Both the position numbers and the translations under genes were made by a program. Shown piece by piece: positions 16,515 to 26,362 of a stretch of DNA of 64,000 nt (position 1 is its first letter; every line of letters starts with the position of its first letter). The DNA lies in assembly GCF_020463795.1 (NCBI RefSeq), contig NZ_CP080025.1:1801001-1865000 (forward strand), in the 5' to 3' direction. The notes beneath the pieces are model-generated. The model did not search any database and had not been told where the DNA came from. It worked only from the letters and a program-made list of their open reading frames with translations. This stretch comes from Echinicola marina (GTDB lineage: Bacteria > Bacteroidota > Bacteroidia > Cytophagales > Cyclobacteriaceae).

Positions 16515-19394
16515 ATGAACAAACTTATTGTGGCTATTGCCCTTGTGGTATTTGCTGCTCTTCCCACCCTTACCTTTGCGCAAGAAGGTACTCTAAGAGG
16601 AAATATTATCGATGAAGGTTTAGGAGAACCTTTAATTGGGGTTTCTGTTTTAGTAAAAGAAACACAAACCGGTGCTGTTACGGACTTGGATGGAACGTTT
16701 GAAATCAAATTGGCTCCAGGAACTTATACTATTGTTGCTTCATTTATCTCATTCAATAAATTAGAAATCAGTGCTGTGGAGGTGAAACCTGGTGAGGTGA
16801 CCCTTCTGTCTGATTTGAAAATGGGGGAAAGCACTGCGGAGCTTGAATCTGTCGTGGTTTCTGCACAGGCCATCAGAACCACTGAAGCGGCTTTGATGAC
16901 GGTAAAAAGAAATGCTGCCAATATGATTGACGGTATTTCGGCATCTACTTTTAAGAAAATAGGTGACAGTGATGCTGCTTCGGCCATCAAAAGAGTGACC
17001 GGAGTTTCTATCGAAGGCGGAAAATATGTTTATATCCGTGGACTTGGAGACCGTTATACCAAAACCGTCTTGAACGGGGTGGATATTCCTGGTCTTGACC
17101 CTGATAGGAATTCTATTCAAATGGATATTTTCCCTACCAATGTAGTGGACAATATCATTGTATCTAAATCCTTTACCAGTAACCTGCCTGCTGACTTTAC
17201 CGGTGGTGTAGTGGATATTGAAACCAAGGATTTTCCAGAAGAAAAGACATTTAAAGTAAGTGTAAGTGGTGGGTATAATCCATCCATGCACTTTAATAGT
17301 AACTATTTGAGCATCCAGGGATCCTCTACGGATTTCCTAGGATTTGATAACGGATACAGAGATATCCCAACTGGCGGAAGAACTGATATCCCTCAATATG
17401 CAGAAGTAGTAGGTAACCCTAACGGGGCTAAAGGCCAGGAATACCAGTCCATCCTAAGGGGGTTTAACCCAACTATGGGTGGAGAGCGCAAAAGTAGTTT
17501 GATGGACATGAGTGTGGGTGTTTCTTTTGGTAACCAAGTAGCTGTAGGCGCCAATAAACTGGGATATAACTTTGCTTTGACCTATAGCAATGAGACTTCT
17601 TTCTTCCAAGATACCGAATATAACCTTTATGGTAAGGCGAGTGATGGAAATGAGTATGATTTGGTAGGGCTTGAAAAGCAAAAAGGTGATTATGGTGTCA
17701 ATAATGTGTTGTTAGGCGGGCTTGCTGGTGTGGCTTATAAAACCGGACTTTCCAAGTTTAAGCTAAATTTATTGAGACTCCAAAATGGTGAATCCAAAGT
17801 AGGCGAGTTTGATTTTGAGAGCAATAATGTGGGAACTACTTTTAATGCCAATCAATATAATATAGAATATAGCGAAAGATCTCTGACCAATATCCTTTTA
17901 AGTGGTGAGCACAAATTAGGCCCTACAAACGATTGGTCAGTAAACTGGAAATTATCGCCTACCAGATCGGTGATCAATGATCCTGATGTACGCTTCGTAA
18001 GGTTCAGAACAACTAATAATTCTATTTCAACAGAAGTAGGATTGCCAGAAAGAATTTGGAGATCTTTGGAAGAGGATAATGCAGTAGGTAAGGTGGATAT
18101 CACAAAGGACTTTACCTTCAATGACCAAATGGCTAAGCTGGGATTTGGAGCTAGCTATGCATATAAGCAAAGAGATTTCTTGATTCAAAGCTTCCAGTTC
18201 GCAGTAGGTAATACCACCTTCAGTGGAGATCCCAATGAGATTTTTATGGAGGAGAACTTGTTCTCTGCAGATAATATCAACGGCGTAAGGTATAGCCCAT
18301 TGTTTATCCCTAACAATCCTAATGAATACAATGCCAGTGTCAATAATATTGGAGCTTATGTAAATGCAGAAATTAATCCTGCAGAAAAATTGAAGGCAAT
18401 TGTAGGGCTGAGAATGGAAAAGTATGATCAGTTTTATACAGGTAGTAACCAAAATAGATCGATTGTATTTGACAATGAAAAAGTATTGGATGACTTGGAC
18501 CTTTTCCCAACTCTGAACTTGATCTACAGTGTTTTGGATAACCAGAATTTAAGGTTCTCTTATTCTAGAACAATCGCCAGACCGTCCTTCAAAGAGCTTT
18601 CTTTTGCAGAAATTCTTGACCCGATTACGGGTAGAACCTTTATTGGTGGATTGTTTGAGGAAAGAACAAACGGAGGCAAAGAGATTCTTTGGGATGGTGA
18701 TCTTCAGGCTACCAGAGTGAATAACTTTGATGCAAGGTGGGAAGTATTCCCTAAGCGAGGAGAGATTTTCTCTGCCAGTGCATTCTATAAAATGTTCGCT
18801 GACCCTATCGAGATGGTTCAGTTCCTTTCTGATCCAGGTGCATTCCAGCCAAGAAACGTTGGTGATGGTTCAGTAGCAGGTTTGGAATTGGAGTTGAGAA
18901 AATCTTTGGATATCATCAGTCCAGCGGCGGAGAATTTCTTCTTCAATGCCAATGTTACTTTGGCCAAGTCCACTATTCAAATGTCTGAATCTGAATTGAG
19001 GTCTAGACAGCTTTCTGCTAGAGAGGGAGAGGAAGTTTCCTCAACAAGGGATATGGCTGGTCAAGCTCCTTATATCATCAATACCGGTATAGCTTATGAA
19101 AGTTGGGAAAAAGGACTTGAAGCTGGAATATTTTATAACGTTCAAGGGCCAACTTTGACTTATATTGGTTTTGGTAATAGAACGGATACTTATACCGTAC
19201 CTTTCCATAGCCTTAACTTGAATATCAATAAGAGCTTCGGTGCTGATGAAAGGATCCAGACTGGTCTGAAAGTGAGCAACCTGCTTAACCAAGAGAGAAA
19301 AGAAGTGTTTAAATCTTACCAAGCGGAAGATCAAATATTCAGCAGAATTCAGCCTGGCACTAAGATCAGTGTGAAATTTGCATACTCTTTCTAA
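16515..19394 (+). CDS. TonB-dependent outer-membrane receptor with CarboxypepD_reg domain
   Basis: This 959-aa receptor imports a ligand across the outer membrane using TonB energy. It has a signal peptide ending TFAQ (residue 23), a CarboxypepD_reg-like domain (GTLRGNIIDEGLGEPLIGVS, residues about 25-105), a plug (SDAASAIKRVTGVSIEGGKY, YIRGLGDRYTKTVLNGV) and a large barrel ending in KISVKFAYSF. It is not a SusC-type protein: it lacks the SusC length and a SusD partner. Instead it follows the beta-helix lipoprotein by 98 bp, a pairing common in this phylum. Substrate is not inferable from sequence. Confidence 0.92.
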   Translation: MNKLIVAIALVVFAALPTLTFAQEGTLRGNIIDEGLGEPLIGVSVLVKETQTGAVTDLDGTFEIKLAPGTYTIVASFISFNKLEISAVEVKPGEVTLLSDLKMGESTAELESVVVSAQAIRTTEAALMTVKRNAANMIDGISASTFKKIGDSDAASAIKRVTGVSIEGGKYVYIRGLGDRYTKTVLNGVDIPGLDPDRNSIQMDIFPTNVVDNIIVSKSFTSNLPADFTGGVVDIETKDFPEEKTFKVSVSGGYNPSMHFNSNYLSIQGSSTDFLGFDNGYRDIPTGGRTDIPQYAEVVGNPNGAKGQEYQSILRGFNPTMGGERKSSLMDMSVGVSFGNQVAVGANKLGYNFALTYSNETSFFQDTEYNLYGKASDGNEYDLVGLEKQKGDYGVNNVLLGGLAGVAYKTGLSKFKLNLLRLQNGESKVGEFDFESNNVGTTFNANQYNIEYSERSLTNILLSGEHKLGPTNDWSVNWKLSPTRSVINDPDVRFVRFRTTNNSISTEVGLPERIWRSLEEDNAVGKVDITKDFTFNDQMAKLGFGASYAYKQRDFLIQSFQFAVGNTTFSGDPNEIFMEENLFSADNINGVRYSPLFIPNNPNEYNASVNNIGAYVNAEINPAEKLKAIVGLRMEKYDQFYTGSNQNRSIVFDNEKVLDDLDLFPTLNLIYSVLDNQNLRFSYSRTIARPSFKELSFAEILDPITGRTFIGGLFEERTNGGKEILWDGDLQATRVNNFDARWEVFPKRGEIFSASAFYKMFADPIEMVQFLSDPGAFQPRNVGDGSVAGLELELRKSLDIISPAAENFFFNANVTLAKSTIQMSESELRSRQLSAREGEEVSSTRDMAGQAPYIINTGIAYESWEKGLEAGIFYNVQGPTLTYIGFGNRTDTYTVPFHSLNLNINKSFGADERIQTGLKVSNLLNQERKEVFKSYQAEDQIFSRIQPGTKISVKFAYSF

Positions 19395-19421
19395 TAGAAG
19401 TAATTAACCTTTATATAATGT

Positions 19422-19450
19422 AAACGCGGGCAGTAATGTCCGCGTTTTTT
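19422..19450 (+). terminator. Terminator of the receptor gene
   Basis: aaacgcgg at 19422-19429 pairs with ccgcgttt at 19440-19447, followed by T residues. Confidence 0.85.
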
Positions 19451-19556
19451 ATTACTGGTCTTTAGTTTTTTATATATTTGATAAGCCCTGAAGTTTTTTG
19501 TTGATATTACAGGACAATATTTCCAGGGGCGTCAGTTTATTTTTCCCTAAAACCCA

Positions 19557-22500
19557 ATGATTATGTTGAAGAGATTAACCAAACTCATAGGGCTGGTCAT
19601 ATTGGTTCCTTGTCTAGGTCATGCCCAGGTGGATGCTAAAATTGCCCAATATCCAGATGTTTCCCAAAGCCAGATTACTTTCAGCTATGGAGGTGATATA
19701 TGGGTAGTGCCCAAAACAGGTGGGCAGGCCTATAGGCTTACTTCCTCCAAGGGAACGGAAGCTTTTCCCAAGTTTTCGCCTGATGGTAGTAAGGTGGCAT
19801 TTAGTGGGATCTATAATGGAAATGTAGATGTATATGTCATTTCCTCAAAAGGGGGACTTCCTGAAAGGCTTACCTACCACGGGATGAGTGACCGTATGAC
19901 CGATTGGTATGCAGACGGAAAACACTTGTTGTTTACTTCATCAAGAGAAAGTGAAAAGCAGCGCTTCAGTCAATTTTACAAAGTGGGAGTTCACGGAGGA
20001 TTGCCAGAAAAGCTGCCCATTCCCTATGGGGAATTTGGTATGACTTCTCCAGACGGGCAACAGATAGCTTTTACACCGAAAAGTCGGGCATTCAGGACAT
20101 GGAAGCGATATAAAGGAGGGATGGCCACCGATATTTTTGTGTTCAATCTGGAAAGCCATGCTTCAGAAAATATTAGCAATAGTATTTACAATGATGAATT
20201 CCCTATGTGGACCGAGGAGAAAATCTACTTTCTCTCAGATCGTGGACCTGCACAGCGAAACAATATTTTCAGCTATGACCTGAAAAGCAAAGTCATCGAG
20301 CAGGTGACTGACTTTACAGATTTCGATGTGATGTTTCCTAGTATGGGTCCTGAAGAAATCGTGTTCACCGCTGGAGGGAAGATTTATTTGTTGGACCTTG
20401 CATCAGAAGACTATCAAGAAGTGTCTGTGCAAGTAAGTACAGATGTGGCCACCCTGATGCCAAGAAGGGTGGCAGTGAAAGATTATATCCAAAATGCCTG
20501 GCCATCCTATGATGGAAATCGGGCGGTCTTTGAAGCTAGAGGGGAAATCTTTTCTGTTCCGGCCAAGGATGGGCCAGTTATCAACCTGACCCAGTCCTCT
20601 GGAGTGGCTGAGCGATACCCTGCTTGGTCTCCGGATGGGAAGTATTTGGCTTATTGGAGTGATCGTTCCGGTGAATATGAACTTGCTATAAAGGACCTGG
20701 AAACGGGGACAGTGGAGAAAACACTTACTGCTTATGGGGAAGGTTATCGGTATCAGCTGTTTTGGTCCCCGGACAGTAAAAAGTTGGCTTTTGTAGATAA
20801 GGCCATGGATATTTATATCTATGACCGAGAAAGTGATGTAACTACTCATGTCGACAAACAAAAATACTTGTATCAATATTCCTTGGCCAACTATGCATTA
20901 TCCTGGTCGGCGGATAGCCGCTATCTTGCCTTTGAGAAAAATCTCAATAATCTGCATAATGCTATTGCCCTTTTCGATACCAAAGAGGAGCAGCTTCATC
21001 AAATCACTTCTGGTTTTTATAATGATAGAAATCCGGTGTTTGATCCTGAAGGCAAGTACCTCTACTTTTTGACCAATAGGGATTTTGATCCTATTTACAG
21101 TGATTTTGAGGGTACTTGGGTGTATGCAAATGCGACGGAAATAGCAGCCATTCCATTGAGTAAAGCAACTGGTTCTCCTTTGGCTCCCAAAAATGATACC
21201 ACCAGTGTCAAAAATGAGGAGCCAGCAGAAAAGAAGAATAAAAAAGAAGAGAAGAAAAGGGACGAGGAAAGTAAGGAGGACAAGGCTTCTGTGGACATAG
21301 ATTGGGATGGACTGGAACAGCGAATGGTTATCCTTCCTCCTTCAGCAGGGAATTACAGCCAGCTTGCCGCGGTAAAAGGAAAAGTACTTTACCTCAAACG
21401 CCCGACAAATGGGGATGAATCCAATAAGGTGGCCTTGGCCTATTATGATATCTCAAATCGGGAAGAAAAAACAGTAATCGAAAATGTTCGTGATTATCGT
21501 GTAGCTGCAAATGGTGAAAAAGCCTTGGTGGTTTCCAATGGTTCTTTTGGTATGATTGAAATCGGAGAGGGGAAAAAGCTGGAAGATAAGATGCCAGTGG
21601 AAAAGATGGAGATGACTTTGGTGCCAAAGGAAGAGTGGAGACAATTATTCAACGAGGCTTGGCGATTAGAACGGGATTTCTTTTATGATCCCAATATGCA
21701 TGGAGTGGATTGGGATGCTATGAGGGACCATTATGGTCAGCTGATAGACCATGCCATTACCCGGGAGGATGTGAATTATATTATTGGTGAATTGATCGGA
21801 GAGATCAGTGCCTCGCACACTTATAGGGGTGGGGGAGATTCAGAAAGGGTATCGACAAAGTCTGTCGGGTATTTGGGCATTGATTGGGGAGTCAAAGACG
21901 AGGCCTATTATGTGAAGAAGATCGTTCGTGGGGCCCCTTGGGACAATGAGGCGCGTTCGCCTTTGGACGAAGCTGGTGTGGATATCAGTGAAGGTGATTT
22001 TATTCTTGCTGTCAATGGTGTCCCTATGGACATGGAAAAAGCCCCCTGGGCGGCTTTTGAAGACCTGGCTGAGGAAACTGTCGAGCTGACAGTTAATGAT
22101 CGTGCAAGCTTGACCGGGGCCAGAAAAGTGATCGTAAAGACCTTAAAGGATGAAACTCGTTTGAGGAATCTGGCTTGGATAGAATCCAATAGAAAAAGAG
22201 TAGAGGAAGCTACAGATGGACAGATAGGTTATATCTACGTACCCAGTACAGGTCTGGATGGGCAGCAGGAACTGGCGAGGATGTTTTATGCCCAGCATGA
22301 TAAAAAAGGCTTGATTGTGGATGAGCGATTCAATAATGGCGGACAGATCCCTGACCGTTTTATTGAGTTATTGAACAGAAAGCCATTGGCTTTTTGGGCG
22401 GTAAGGGATGGTGCTACTTGGCAGTGGCCTCAGGTGGCCAATTTTGGACCGAAGGTCATGCTGATCAATGGATGGAGCGGGTCTGGTGGGGATGCCTTTC

Positions 22501-22817
22501 CAGACTATTTCAGAAAGTCAGGATTAGGGCCATTGATCGGTACCAGAACCTGGGGAGGCCTGATAGGCATATCTGGTGCACCTTCACTAATCGACGGTGG
22601 TGGGGTTACTGTACCTACCTTCAGGATGTTTGATGCAGAAGGTAAATGGTTTGAAGAAGGCCATGGTGTAGATCCGGACATTGAAGTAGAAGAAGATCCT
22701 ACCGCCTTGTCAAACGGCGTTGACCCACAATTGGAAAAGGCCATAGAGGAAGTGATGAAAAGGCTTGGGGAAAATCCTCCTGCTGCACCTCAGGTACCAG
22801 ATTATGAGGTGAAATAA
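19557..22817 (+). CDS. Tricorn-like S41 protease, exported
   Basis: This 1086-aa protein resembles tricorn protease. A signal peptide (MIMLKRLTKLIGLVILVPCLGHAQ) is followed by beta-propeller repeats with TolB/WD-like motifs (PKFSPDGSKVAFSG, PAWSPDGKYLAYWS, LFWSPDSKKLAFVD), then a very charged Lys/Glu linker around residues 545-575. Next come a tricorn core, a PDZ domain (YLGIDWGVKDEAYYVKKIV) and an S41 protease domain with GWSGSGGDAFPDYFRK near residue 975 supplying the likely nucleophilic serine. Length matches tricorn. Bacterial homologues are thought to trim peptides in the periplasm. It has its own terminator and no co-transcribed gene. Confidence 0.92.
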   Translation: MIMLKRLTKLIGLVILVPCLGHAQVDAKIAQYPDVSQSQITFSYGGDIWVVPKTGGQAYRLTSSKGTEAFPKFSPDGSKVAFSGIYNGNVDVYVISSKGGLPERLTYHGMSDRMTDWYADGKHLLFTSSRESEKQRFSQFYKVGVHGGLPEKLPIPYGEFGMTSPDGQQIAFTPKSRAFRTWKRYKGGMATDIFVFNLESHASENISNSIYNDEFPMWTEEKIYFLSDRGPAQRNNIFSYDLKSKVIEQVTDFTDFDVMFPSMGPEEIVFTAGGKIYLLDLASEDYQEVSVQVSTDVATLMPRRVAVKDYIQNAWPSYDGNRAVFEARGEIFSVPAKDGPVINLTQSSGVAERYPAWSPDGKYLAYWSDRSGEYELAIKDLETGTVEKTLTAYGEGYRYQLFWSPDSKKLAFVDKAMDIYIYDRESDVTTHVDKQKYLYQYSLANYALSWSADSRYLAFEKNLNNLHNAIALFDTKEEQLHQITSGFYNDRNPVFDPEGKYLYFLTNRDFDPIYSDFEGTWVYANATEIAAIPLSKATGSPLAPKNDTTSVKNEEPAEKKNKKEEKKRDEESKEDKASVDIDWDGLEQRMVILPPSAGNYSQLAAVKGKVLYLKRPTNGDESNKVALAYYDISNREEKTVIENVRDYRVAANGEKALVVSNGSFGMIEIGEGKKLEDKMPVEKMEMTLVPKEEWRQLFNEAWRLERDFFYDPNMHGVDWDAMRDHYGQLIDHAITREDVNYIIGELIGEISASHTYRGGGDSERVSTKSVGYLGIDWGVKDEAYYVKKIVRGAPWDNEARSPLDEAGVDISEGDFILAVNGVPMDMEKAPWAAFEDLAEETVELTVNDRASLTGARKVIVKTLKDETRLRNLAWIESNRKRVEEATDGQIGYIYVPSTGLDGQQELARMFYAQHDKKGLIVDERFNNGGQIPDRFIELLNRKPLAFWAVRDGATWQWPQVANFGPKVMLINGWSGSGGDAFPDYFRKSGLGPLIGTRTWGGLIGISGAPSLIDGGGVTVPTFRMFDAEGKWFEEGHGVDPDIEVEEDPTALSNGVDPQLEKAIEEVMKRLGENPPAAPQVPDYEVK

Positions 22818-22848
22818 TTCAGTGAATTGAGTTATTGTTTTTAAGTAA

Positions 22849-22886
22849 ATTCATGCCATGGCAGCAGGTCATGGCATGAATTTTTA
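22849..22886 (+). terminator. Terminator of the tricorn-like gene
   Basis: attcatgccatg at 22849-22860 pairs with catggcatgaat at 22870-22881 and is followed by a T run. Confidence 0.8.
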
Positions 22887-22951
22887 TGTTCAGATTGATG
22901 GTGCTATTTATTTTCGTTAATTTAAATGAAGATTCCATCTATTTAGCTTCT

Positions 22952-24016
22952 ATGACCTTATTGATTCTTTATCTCTTTTTGGCAATTGGTATTTCATTTT
23001 TATGTTCAGCCTTAGAAGCGGCATTGCTCAGTATCACTCCTTCCTATATTGCTACCCAAGAGCAAAGAGGAAAAAAATATGCCAAACAGCTCAAGCATCT
23101 CAAAGAAAATATCAACCAGCCCTTGGCGGCGATACTCTCTTTCAATACCATCGCGCATACTGTGGGGGCTGCTGGAGTGGGCGCTCAAGCGGTGGAGGTT
23201 TTTGGCCAGCAGTATTTTGGATGGATTTCTGCAGGTCTGACCCTGGCCATATTGGTTTTTTCTGAAATTATCCCCAAATCCATTGGAGCTAATTATTGGA
23301 AGCAGCTGGCCCCGTTTATTGGGGGGATCTTGCGGTTGATGATCTTTGGCCTCTATCCTTTGGTCAAAGCCTCTGAGCTACTTACCCGGGTTTTCAAATC
23401 CGAAGAACAGCATACCATGAGCAGGGAGGAATTGTCTGCAATGGCCAGCATTGCTACCAAGGAGGGAGTGTTTCAGGAAGGAGAATCGAAAATCATCCAA
23501 AATCTAATAAGGTTTCGTTCGATTTTGGTGAGCAGTGTGATGACACCGCGCACAGTGACCGTGGCGATGGAAGAAAACGAAACCGTAAAGGATTTTTATG
23601 CCATGCCTGATTCGAAACGGTTTTCCCGATTTCCTATTTATAGCAAAACCATTGACAATATTACAGGTTATATCATCAAGCATGATGTGCTTGAAGCTAT
23701 GGCCGAGGACCATTTTTCCATGCAGCTGAAGGAGTTGAGCCGGGAAATTGCCCTGGTGTATGAGCAATATCCCATTCCTCGTGTATTGGAAATGATGCTG
23801 AATAAAAGAGAACATATTGCTTTGGTGGTGGATAAATATGGGGGCATGTCTGGGATTGTTACACTGGAGGATATTTTGGAGACGCTATTGGGGCTAGAGA
23901 TTCAGGATGAGAGTGATGAAGAGACGGATATGCAGGTATTGGCCAGAAACAAATGGGAAGAGCGTGCCAAGAAAATGGGCTTGATAATTAATCATCCCGG
24001 TGAAAATATTGACTAA
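22952..24016 (+). CDS. CNNM/CorC-type transporter with DUF21 and CBS domains
   Basis: The likely start is ATG 22952 (MTLLILYLFLAIGISFLC), giving 354 aa; the frame back to 22886 overlaps the preceding terminator. The N-terminal DUF21 has four hydrophobic helices, including ALEAALLSITPSY, ILSFNTIAHTVGAAGVG and LAILVFSEIIPKSIGANYWK. A paired CBS module follows (VMTPRTVTVAMEENE to YGGMSGIVTLEDILETLLG). It ends soon after the CBS pair, without the C-terminal CorC_HlyC domain of longer relatives. Proteins of this type export Mg2+ or Na+ or set ion balance; older annotation as hemolysin is misleading. Confidence 0.88.
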   Translation: MTLLILYLFLAIGISFLCSALEAALLSITPSYIATQEQRGKKYAKQLKHLKENINQPLAAILSFNTIAHTVGAAGVGAQAVEVFGQQYFGWISAGLTLAILVFSEIIPKSIGANYWKQLAPFIGGILRLMIFGLYPLVKASELLTRVFKSEEQHTMSREELSAMASIATKEGVFQEGESKIIQNLIRFRSILVSSVMTPRTVTVAMEENETVKDFYAMPDSKRFSRFPIYSKTIDNITGYIIKHDVLEAMAEDHFSMQLKELSREIALVYEQYPIPRVLEMMLNKREHIALVVDKYGGMSGIVTLEDILETLLGLEIQDESDEETDMQVLARNKWEERAKKMGLIINHPGENID

Positions 24017-24142
24017 TTTTAAGTAATATTTGTGTGGGGTTTGAGATTTTAAGGAAGGGTGCCTCAGGTAAGGGAAGGTGTTGGGTATGAGTTTTGATTA
24101 TAAGGTTCATTGTACTGAAATATTTAATAAGCCATTATTTAT

Positions 24143-25258
24143 ATGGAGAAAAAATATCCGAGTAGTATTATACTTGCAGCCAAGTTGATAGTTTTATTTT
24201 TGACGATAGCTCTGGCTTATTTCCTTAAGGGAGTGTTAGTGCCGTTGATGTTTGCATTGATTATTTCCATCATGCTTTATCCCTTGTGTAATTTGTTGGA
24301 GAGGTGGAGGTTTCCCCGTGCAGCAGCTTCTCTGGTTTCTGTGATTTTGGCTTCTTTGGTGCTTTCTGGTGTGATTTATTTTATCGTTCATCAAGTAATC
24401 ATTATTGGCAAGGATGGAAGTGAAATAGCTTCAAATTTTGGGAATATTTATAATAAGGTCAAGGTTTGGTTTGAAGCGACTTTTGGTCTTCAGCTGGGAG
24501 AACTGGCCAACAGGCTTAAGGATGAAGCAGAGAGTTCCATTGCCAATATTGGTAAGTATATCACCTCTGTTTTCAGTTCTGCTGGGGGGACCTTAGCCAA
24601 TGGTGTATTGATTCCCTTGTATGCTTTTTTCTTATTGTACTATAGGGATTTCTTTAGGGATTTTCTGATCCAATCTGCAAAGGGGGCTCCAGCAAAAAGG
24701 GTTATAGAAACCTTGGAGCGGGTATATCATGTGATCCAAAGCTATCTGTTGGGCTTATTGATCGTGATGGGAATAGTGGCTGTTTTGAACACCGCAGGGC
24801 TTTTAATTATGGGGATTGAGCATGCTTGGTTTTTTGGGACCTTGGCAGCTTTTCTAATTTTACTGCCCTATATTGGTGTAGCCATTGGTTCGATCATTCC
24901 CGCGATTTTTGCCTTGGCCACCATGGACAGTTATTGGTATGCACTGGGTGTGATCGGCTGGTTTCAGGTAGTACAGTTTTTGGAAGGTAATTTTATTACT
25001 CCGAACATTGTAGGGGGAAGTGTAAGTTTGAATCCTTTGGTGGCCATTATTTCTCTGATTTTGGGTGGAATGCTTTTTGGCTTGGCAGGATTGATCCTTG
25101 CTATTCCTATGGTCGCGGTGATCAAAATAGTGTTTGATATGACTGAAGCCACCCAAGCTTTCAGTTTTTTGATAGGAGAACCCGATGAAGATCATCTCAA
25201 GCTGGACAGTGATGATTTTATTCGAAAAAAATATGGTTTGGAAGAAAAGAGAAAATAA
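24143..25258 (+). CDS. AI-2E family inner-membrane transporter (PerM-like)
   Basis: This 371-aa protein has seven or eight predicted membrane helices, with a soluble segment around residues 90-150 and the family's conserved stretches GVLIPLYAFFLLYYRD, ILLPYIGVAIGSIIPA and FLEGNFITPNIVGGSVSLNP. The family name comes from TqsA, an autoinducer-2 exporter, but many members are not signal exporters; related proteins act as Na+/H+ antiporters. It lies among ion-handling genes here. Transport substrate is open. Confidence 0.88.
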   Translation: MEKKYPSSIILAAKLIVLFLTIALAYFLKGVLVPLMFALIISIMLYPLCNLLERWRFPRAAASLVSVILASLVLSGVIYFIVHQVIIIGKDGSEIASNFGNIYNKVKVWFEATFGLQLGELANRLKDEAESSIANIGKYITSVFSSAGGTLANGVLIPLYAFFLLYYRDFFRDFLIQSAKGAPAKRVIETLERVYHVIQSYLLGLLIVMGIVAVLNTAGLLIMGIEHAWFFGTLAAFLILLPYIGVAIGSIIPAIFALATMDSYWYALGVIGWFQVVQFLEGNFITPNIVGGSVSLNPLVAIISLILGGMLFGLAGLILAIPMVAVIKIVFDMTEATQAFSFLIGEPDEDHLKLDSDDFIRKKYGLEEKRK

Positions 25259-25295
25259 TTTTGACCAGTAAAATATTATATAAGATCAAAGTATT

Positions 25296-25466
25296 ATGAA
25301 AAGTATCATCAGAATTTTATTTGCAGTTTTACTTCCTCCGATTGGCGTGTTTTTGACTGTGGGCTTAGGGAAGTCTTTTTGGATCAACGTTATATTGACC
25401 TTGCTGGGATTTATTCCTGGTATAATCCATGCAGTATGGGTGATCGCTAAAAATAGTGAGAGCTAA
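25296..25466 (+). CDS. Pmp3/YqaE (UPF0057) small membrane protein
   Basis: This 56-aa gene starts at ATG 25296. It encodes two hydrophobic helices joined by a short loop, with the Pmp3 pattern LLPPIGVFLTVGLGKSFWIN and LTLLGFIPGIIHAVWVI. Family members are stress-induced membrane proteins linked to salt tolerance and membrane potential in yeast and plants. Its position between an AI-2E transporter (38 bp upstream) and a K+ channel (32 bp downstream) supports a role in ion or osmotic homeostasis and a shared transcript. Confidence 0.88.
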   Translation: MKSIIRILFAVLLPPIGVFLTVGLGKSFWINVILTLLGFIPGIIHAVWVIAKNSES

Positions 25467-25498
25467 AATTGACTATTGTTTATTAATCAGGTGTTTTT

Positions 25499-26308
25499 AT
25501 GGGATTGACCAGGAAGCGACTGGCACATATAGTATTTGAATCGGACGATGCCGCATCAAAGCGTTTTGATGTGGTTTTGTTGATTGCGATTCTTGGGAGC
25601 GTAACTATAGCTGTTTTGGATTCTGTCAGGTCGCTTCATGAGTCATATGGTACTATTTTTTACCTTTTGGAATGGATGTTCACCCTGTTATTTACTGTTG
25701 AATATCTTTTAAGGGTTTGGCTAAGCAGGCGTACGGCAGGTTATGTCTTTAGTTTTTATGGCATGGTTGATTTGCTGGCGATTTTGCCGACCTATATCAG
25801 CTTGTTGGTGGTCAACAGTCATTTTTTGACTGTAGTGAGGGCCTTGCGCTTTTTGCGGGTTTTGAGGGTCCTTAAGCTTGGCCGCTATATGCGAGAAGCA
25901 CAGGTGCTTTCCGATGCTTTGTACAATAGCAGGATGAAAATCCAGATATTTTTAGGTTCAGTGGTGACCATTGTTTTGGTCATGGGAACGGTTATGTTCT
26001 TTATTGAAGGGCCGGAAAGTGGTTTTACAAGTATCCCAATGGCCATGTACTGGGCCATTGTAACCCTTACCACTGTGGGCTATGGAGATATTTCTCCAAT
26101 GACTCCATTGGGACAGTTTATGGCTTCCTTGATCATGCTGTTGGGATATGCCATCATTGCTGTTCCTACAGGGATAGTTTCTTCAGAAATTACCGCGGTA
26201 AACACCAAAAACAAATTGGCCGAGGAGCAACGCGCTTGTCATGTTTGTCATGCTACAGGACATGATAAGGACGCTTATCACTGTAAGTATTGTGGGGGAA
26301 GGTTATAG
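25499..26308 (+). CDS. Voltage-gated-like K+ channel with C-terminal zinc ribbon
   Basis: This 269-aa six-helix channel has an S4 segment with spaced arginines (LRFLRVLRVLKLGRYM, residues about 112-130) and a K+ selectivity filter TLTTVGYGD near residues 188-196. The cytoplasmic tail ends in a zinc-ribbon-like CHVC...CKYCGG motif from about residue 245, which is not part of the core channel fold and may bind metal or help tetramerise. Start at ATG 25499. It belongs to a run of K+ genes with ktrB and ktrA downstream and could balance uptake with efflux. Confidence 0.9.
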   Translation: MGLTRKRLAHIVFESDDAASKRFDVVLLIAILGSVTIAVLDSVRSLHESYGTIFYLLEWMFTLLFTVEYLLRVWLSRRTAGYVFSFYGMVDLLAILPTYISLLVVNSHFLTVVRALRFLRVLRVLKLGRYMREAQVLSDALYNSRMKIQIFLGSVVTIVLVMGTVMFFIEGPESGFTSIPMAMYWAIVTLTTVGYGDISPMTPLGQFMASLIMLLGYAIIAVPTGIVSSEITAVNTKNKLAEEQRACHVCHATGHDKDAYHCKYCGGRL

Positions 26309-26362
26309 TTTTGTGCAAAATGGTCAATTGATTTTATATCTTTATGCCTTCGAAAATTAGTT

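Noticed and set aside
19473-19480. TATATTTG as a promoter of the tricorn-like gene
   Set aside because: The -7 element matches, but no TTG was found at the proper distance upstream, so it was not listed as a feature.
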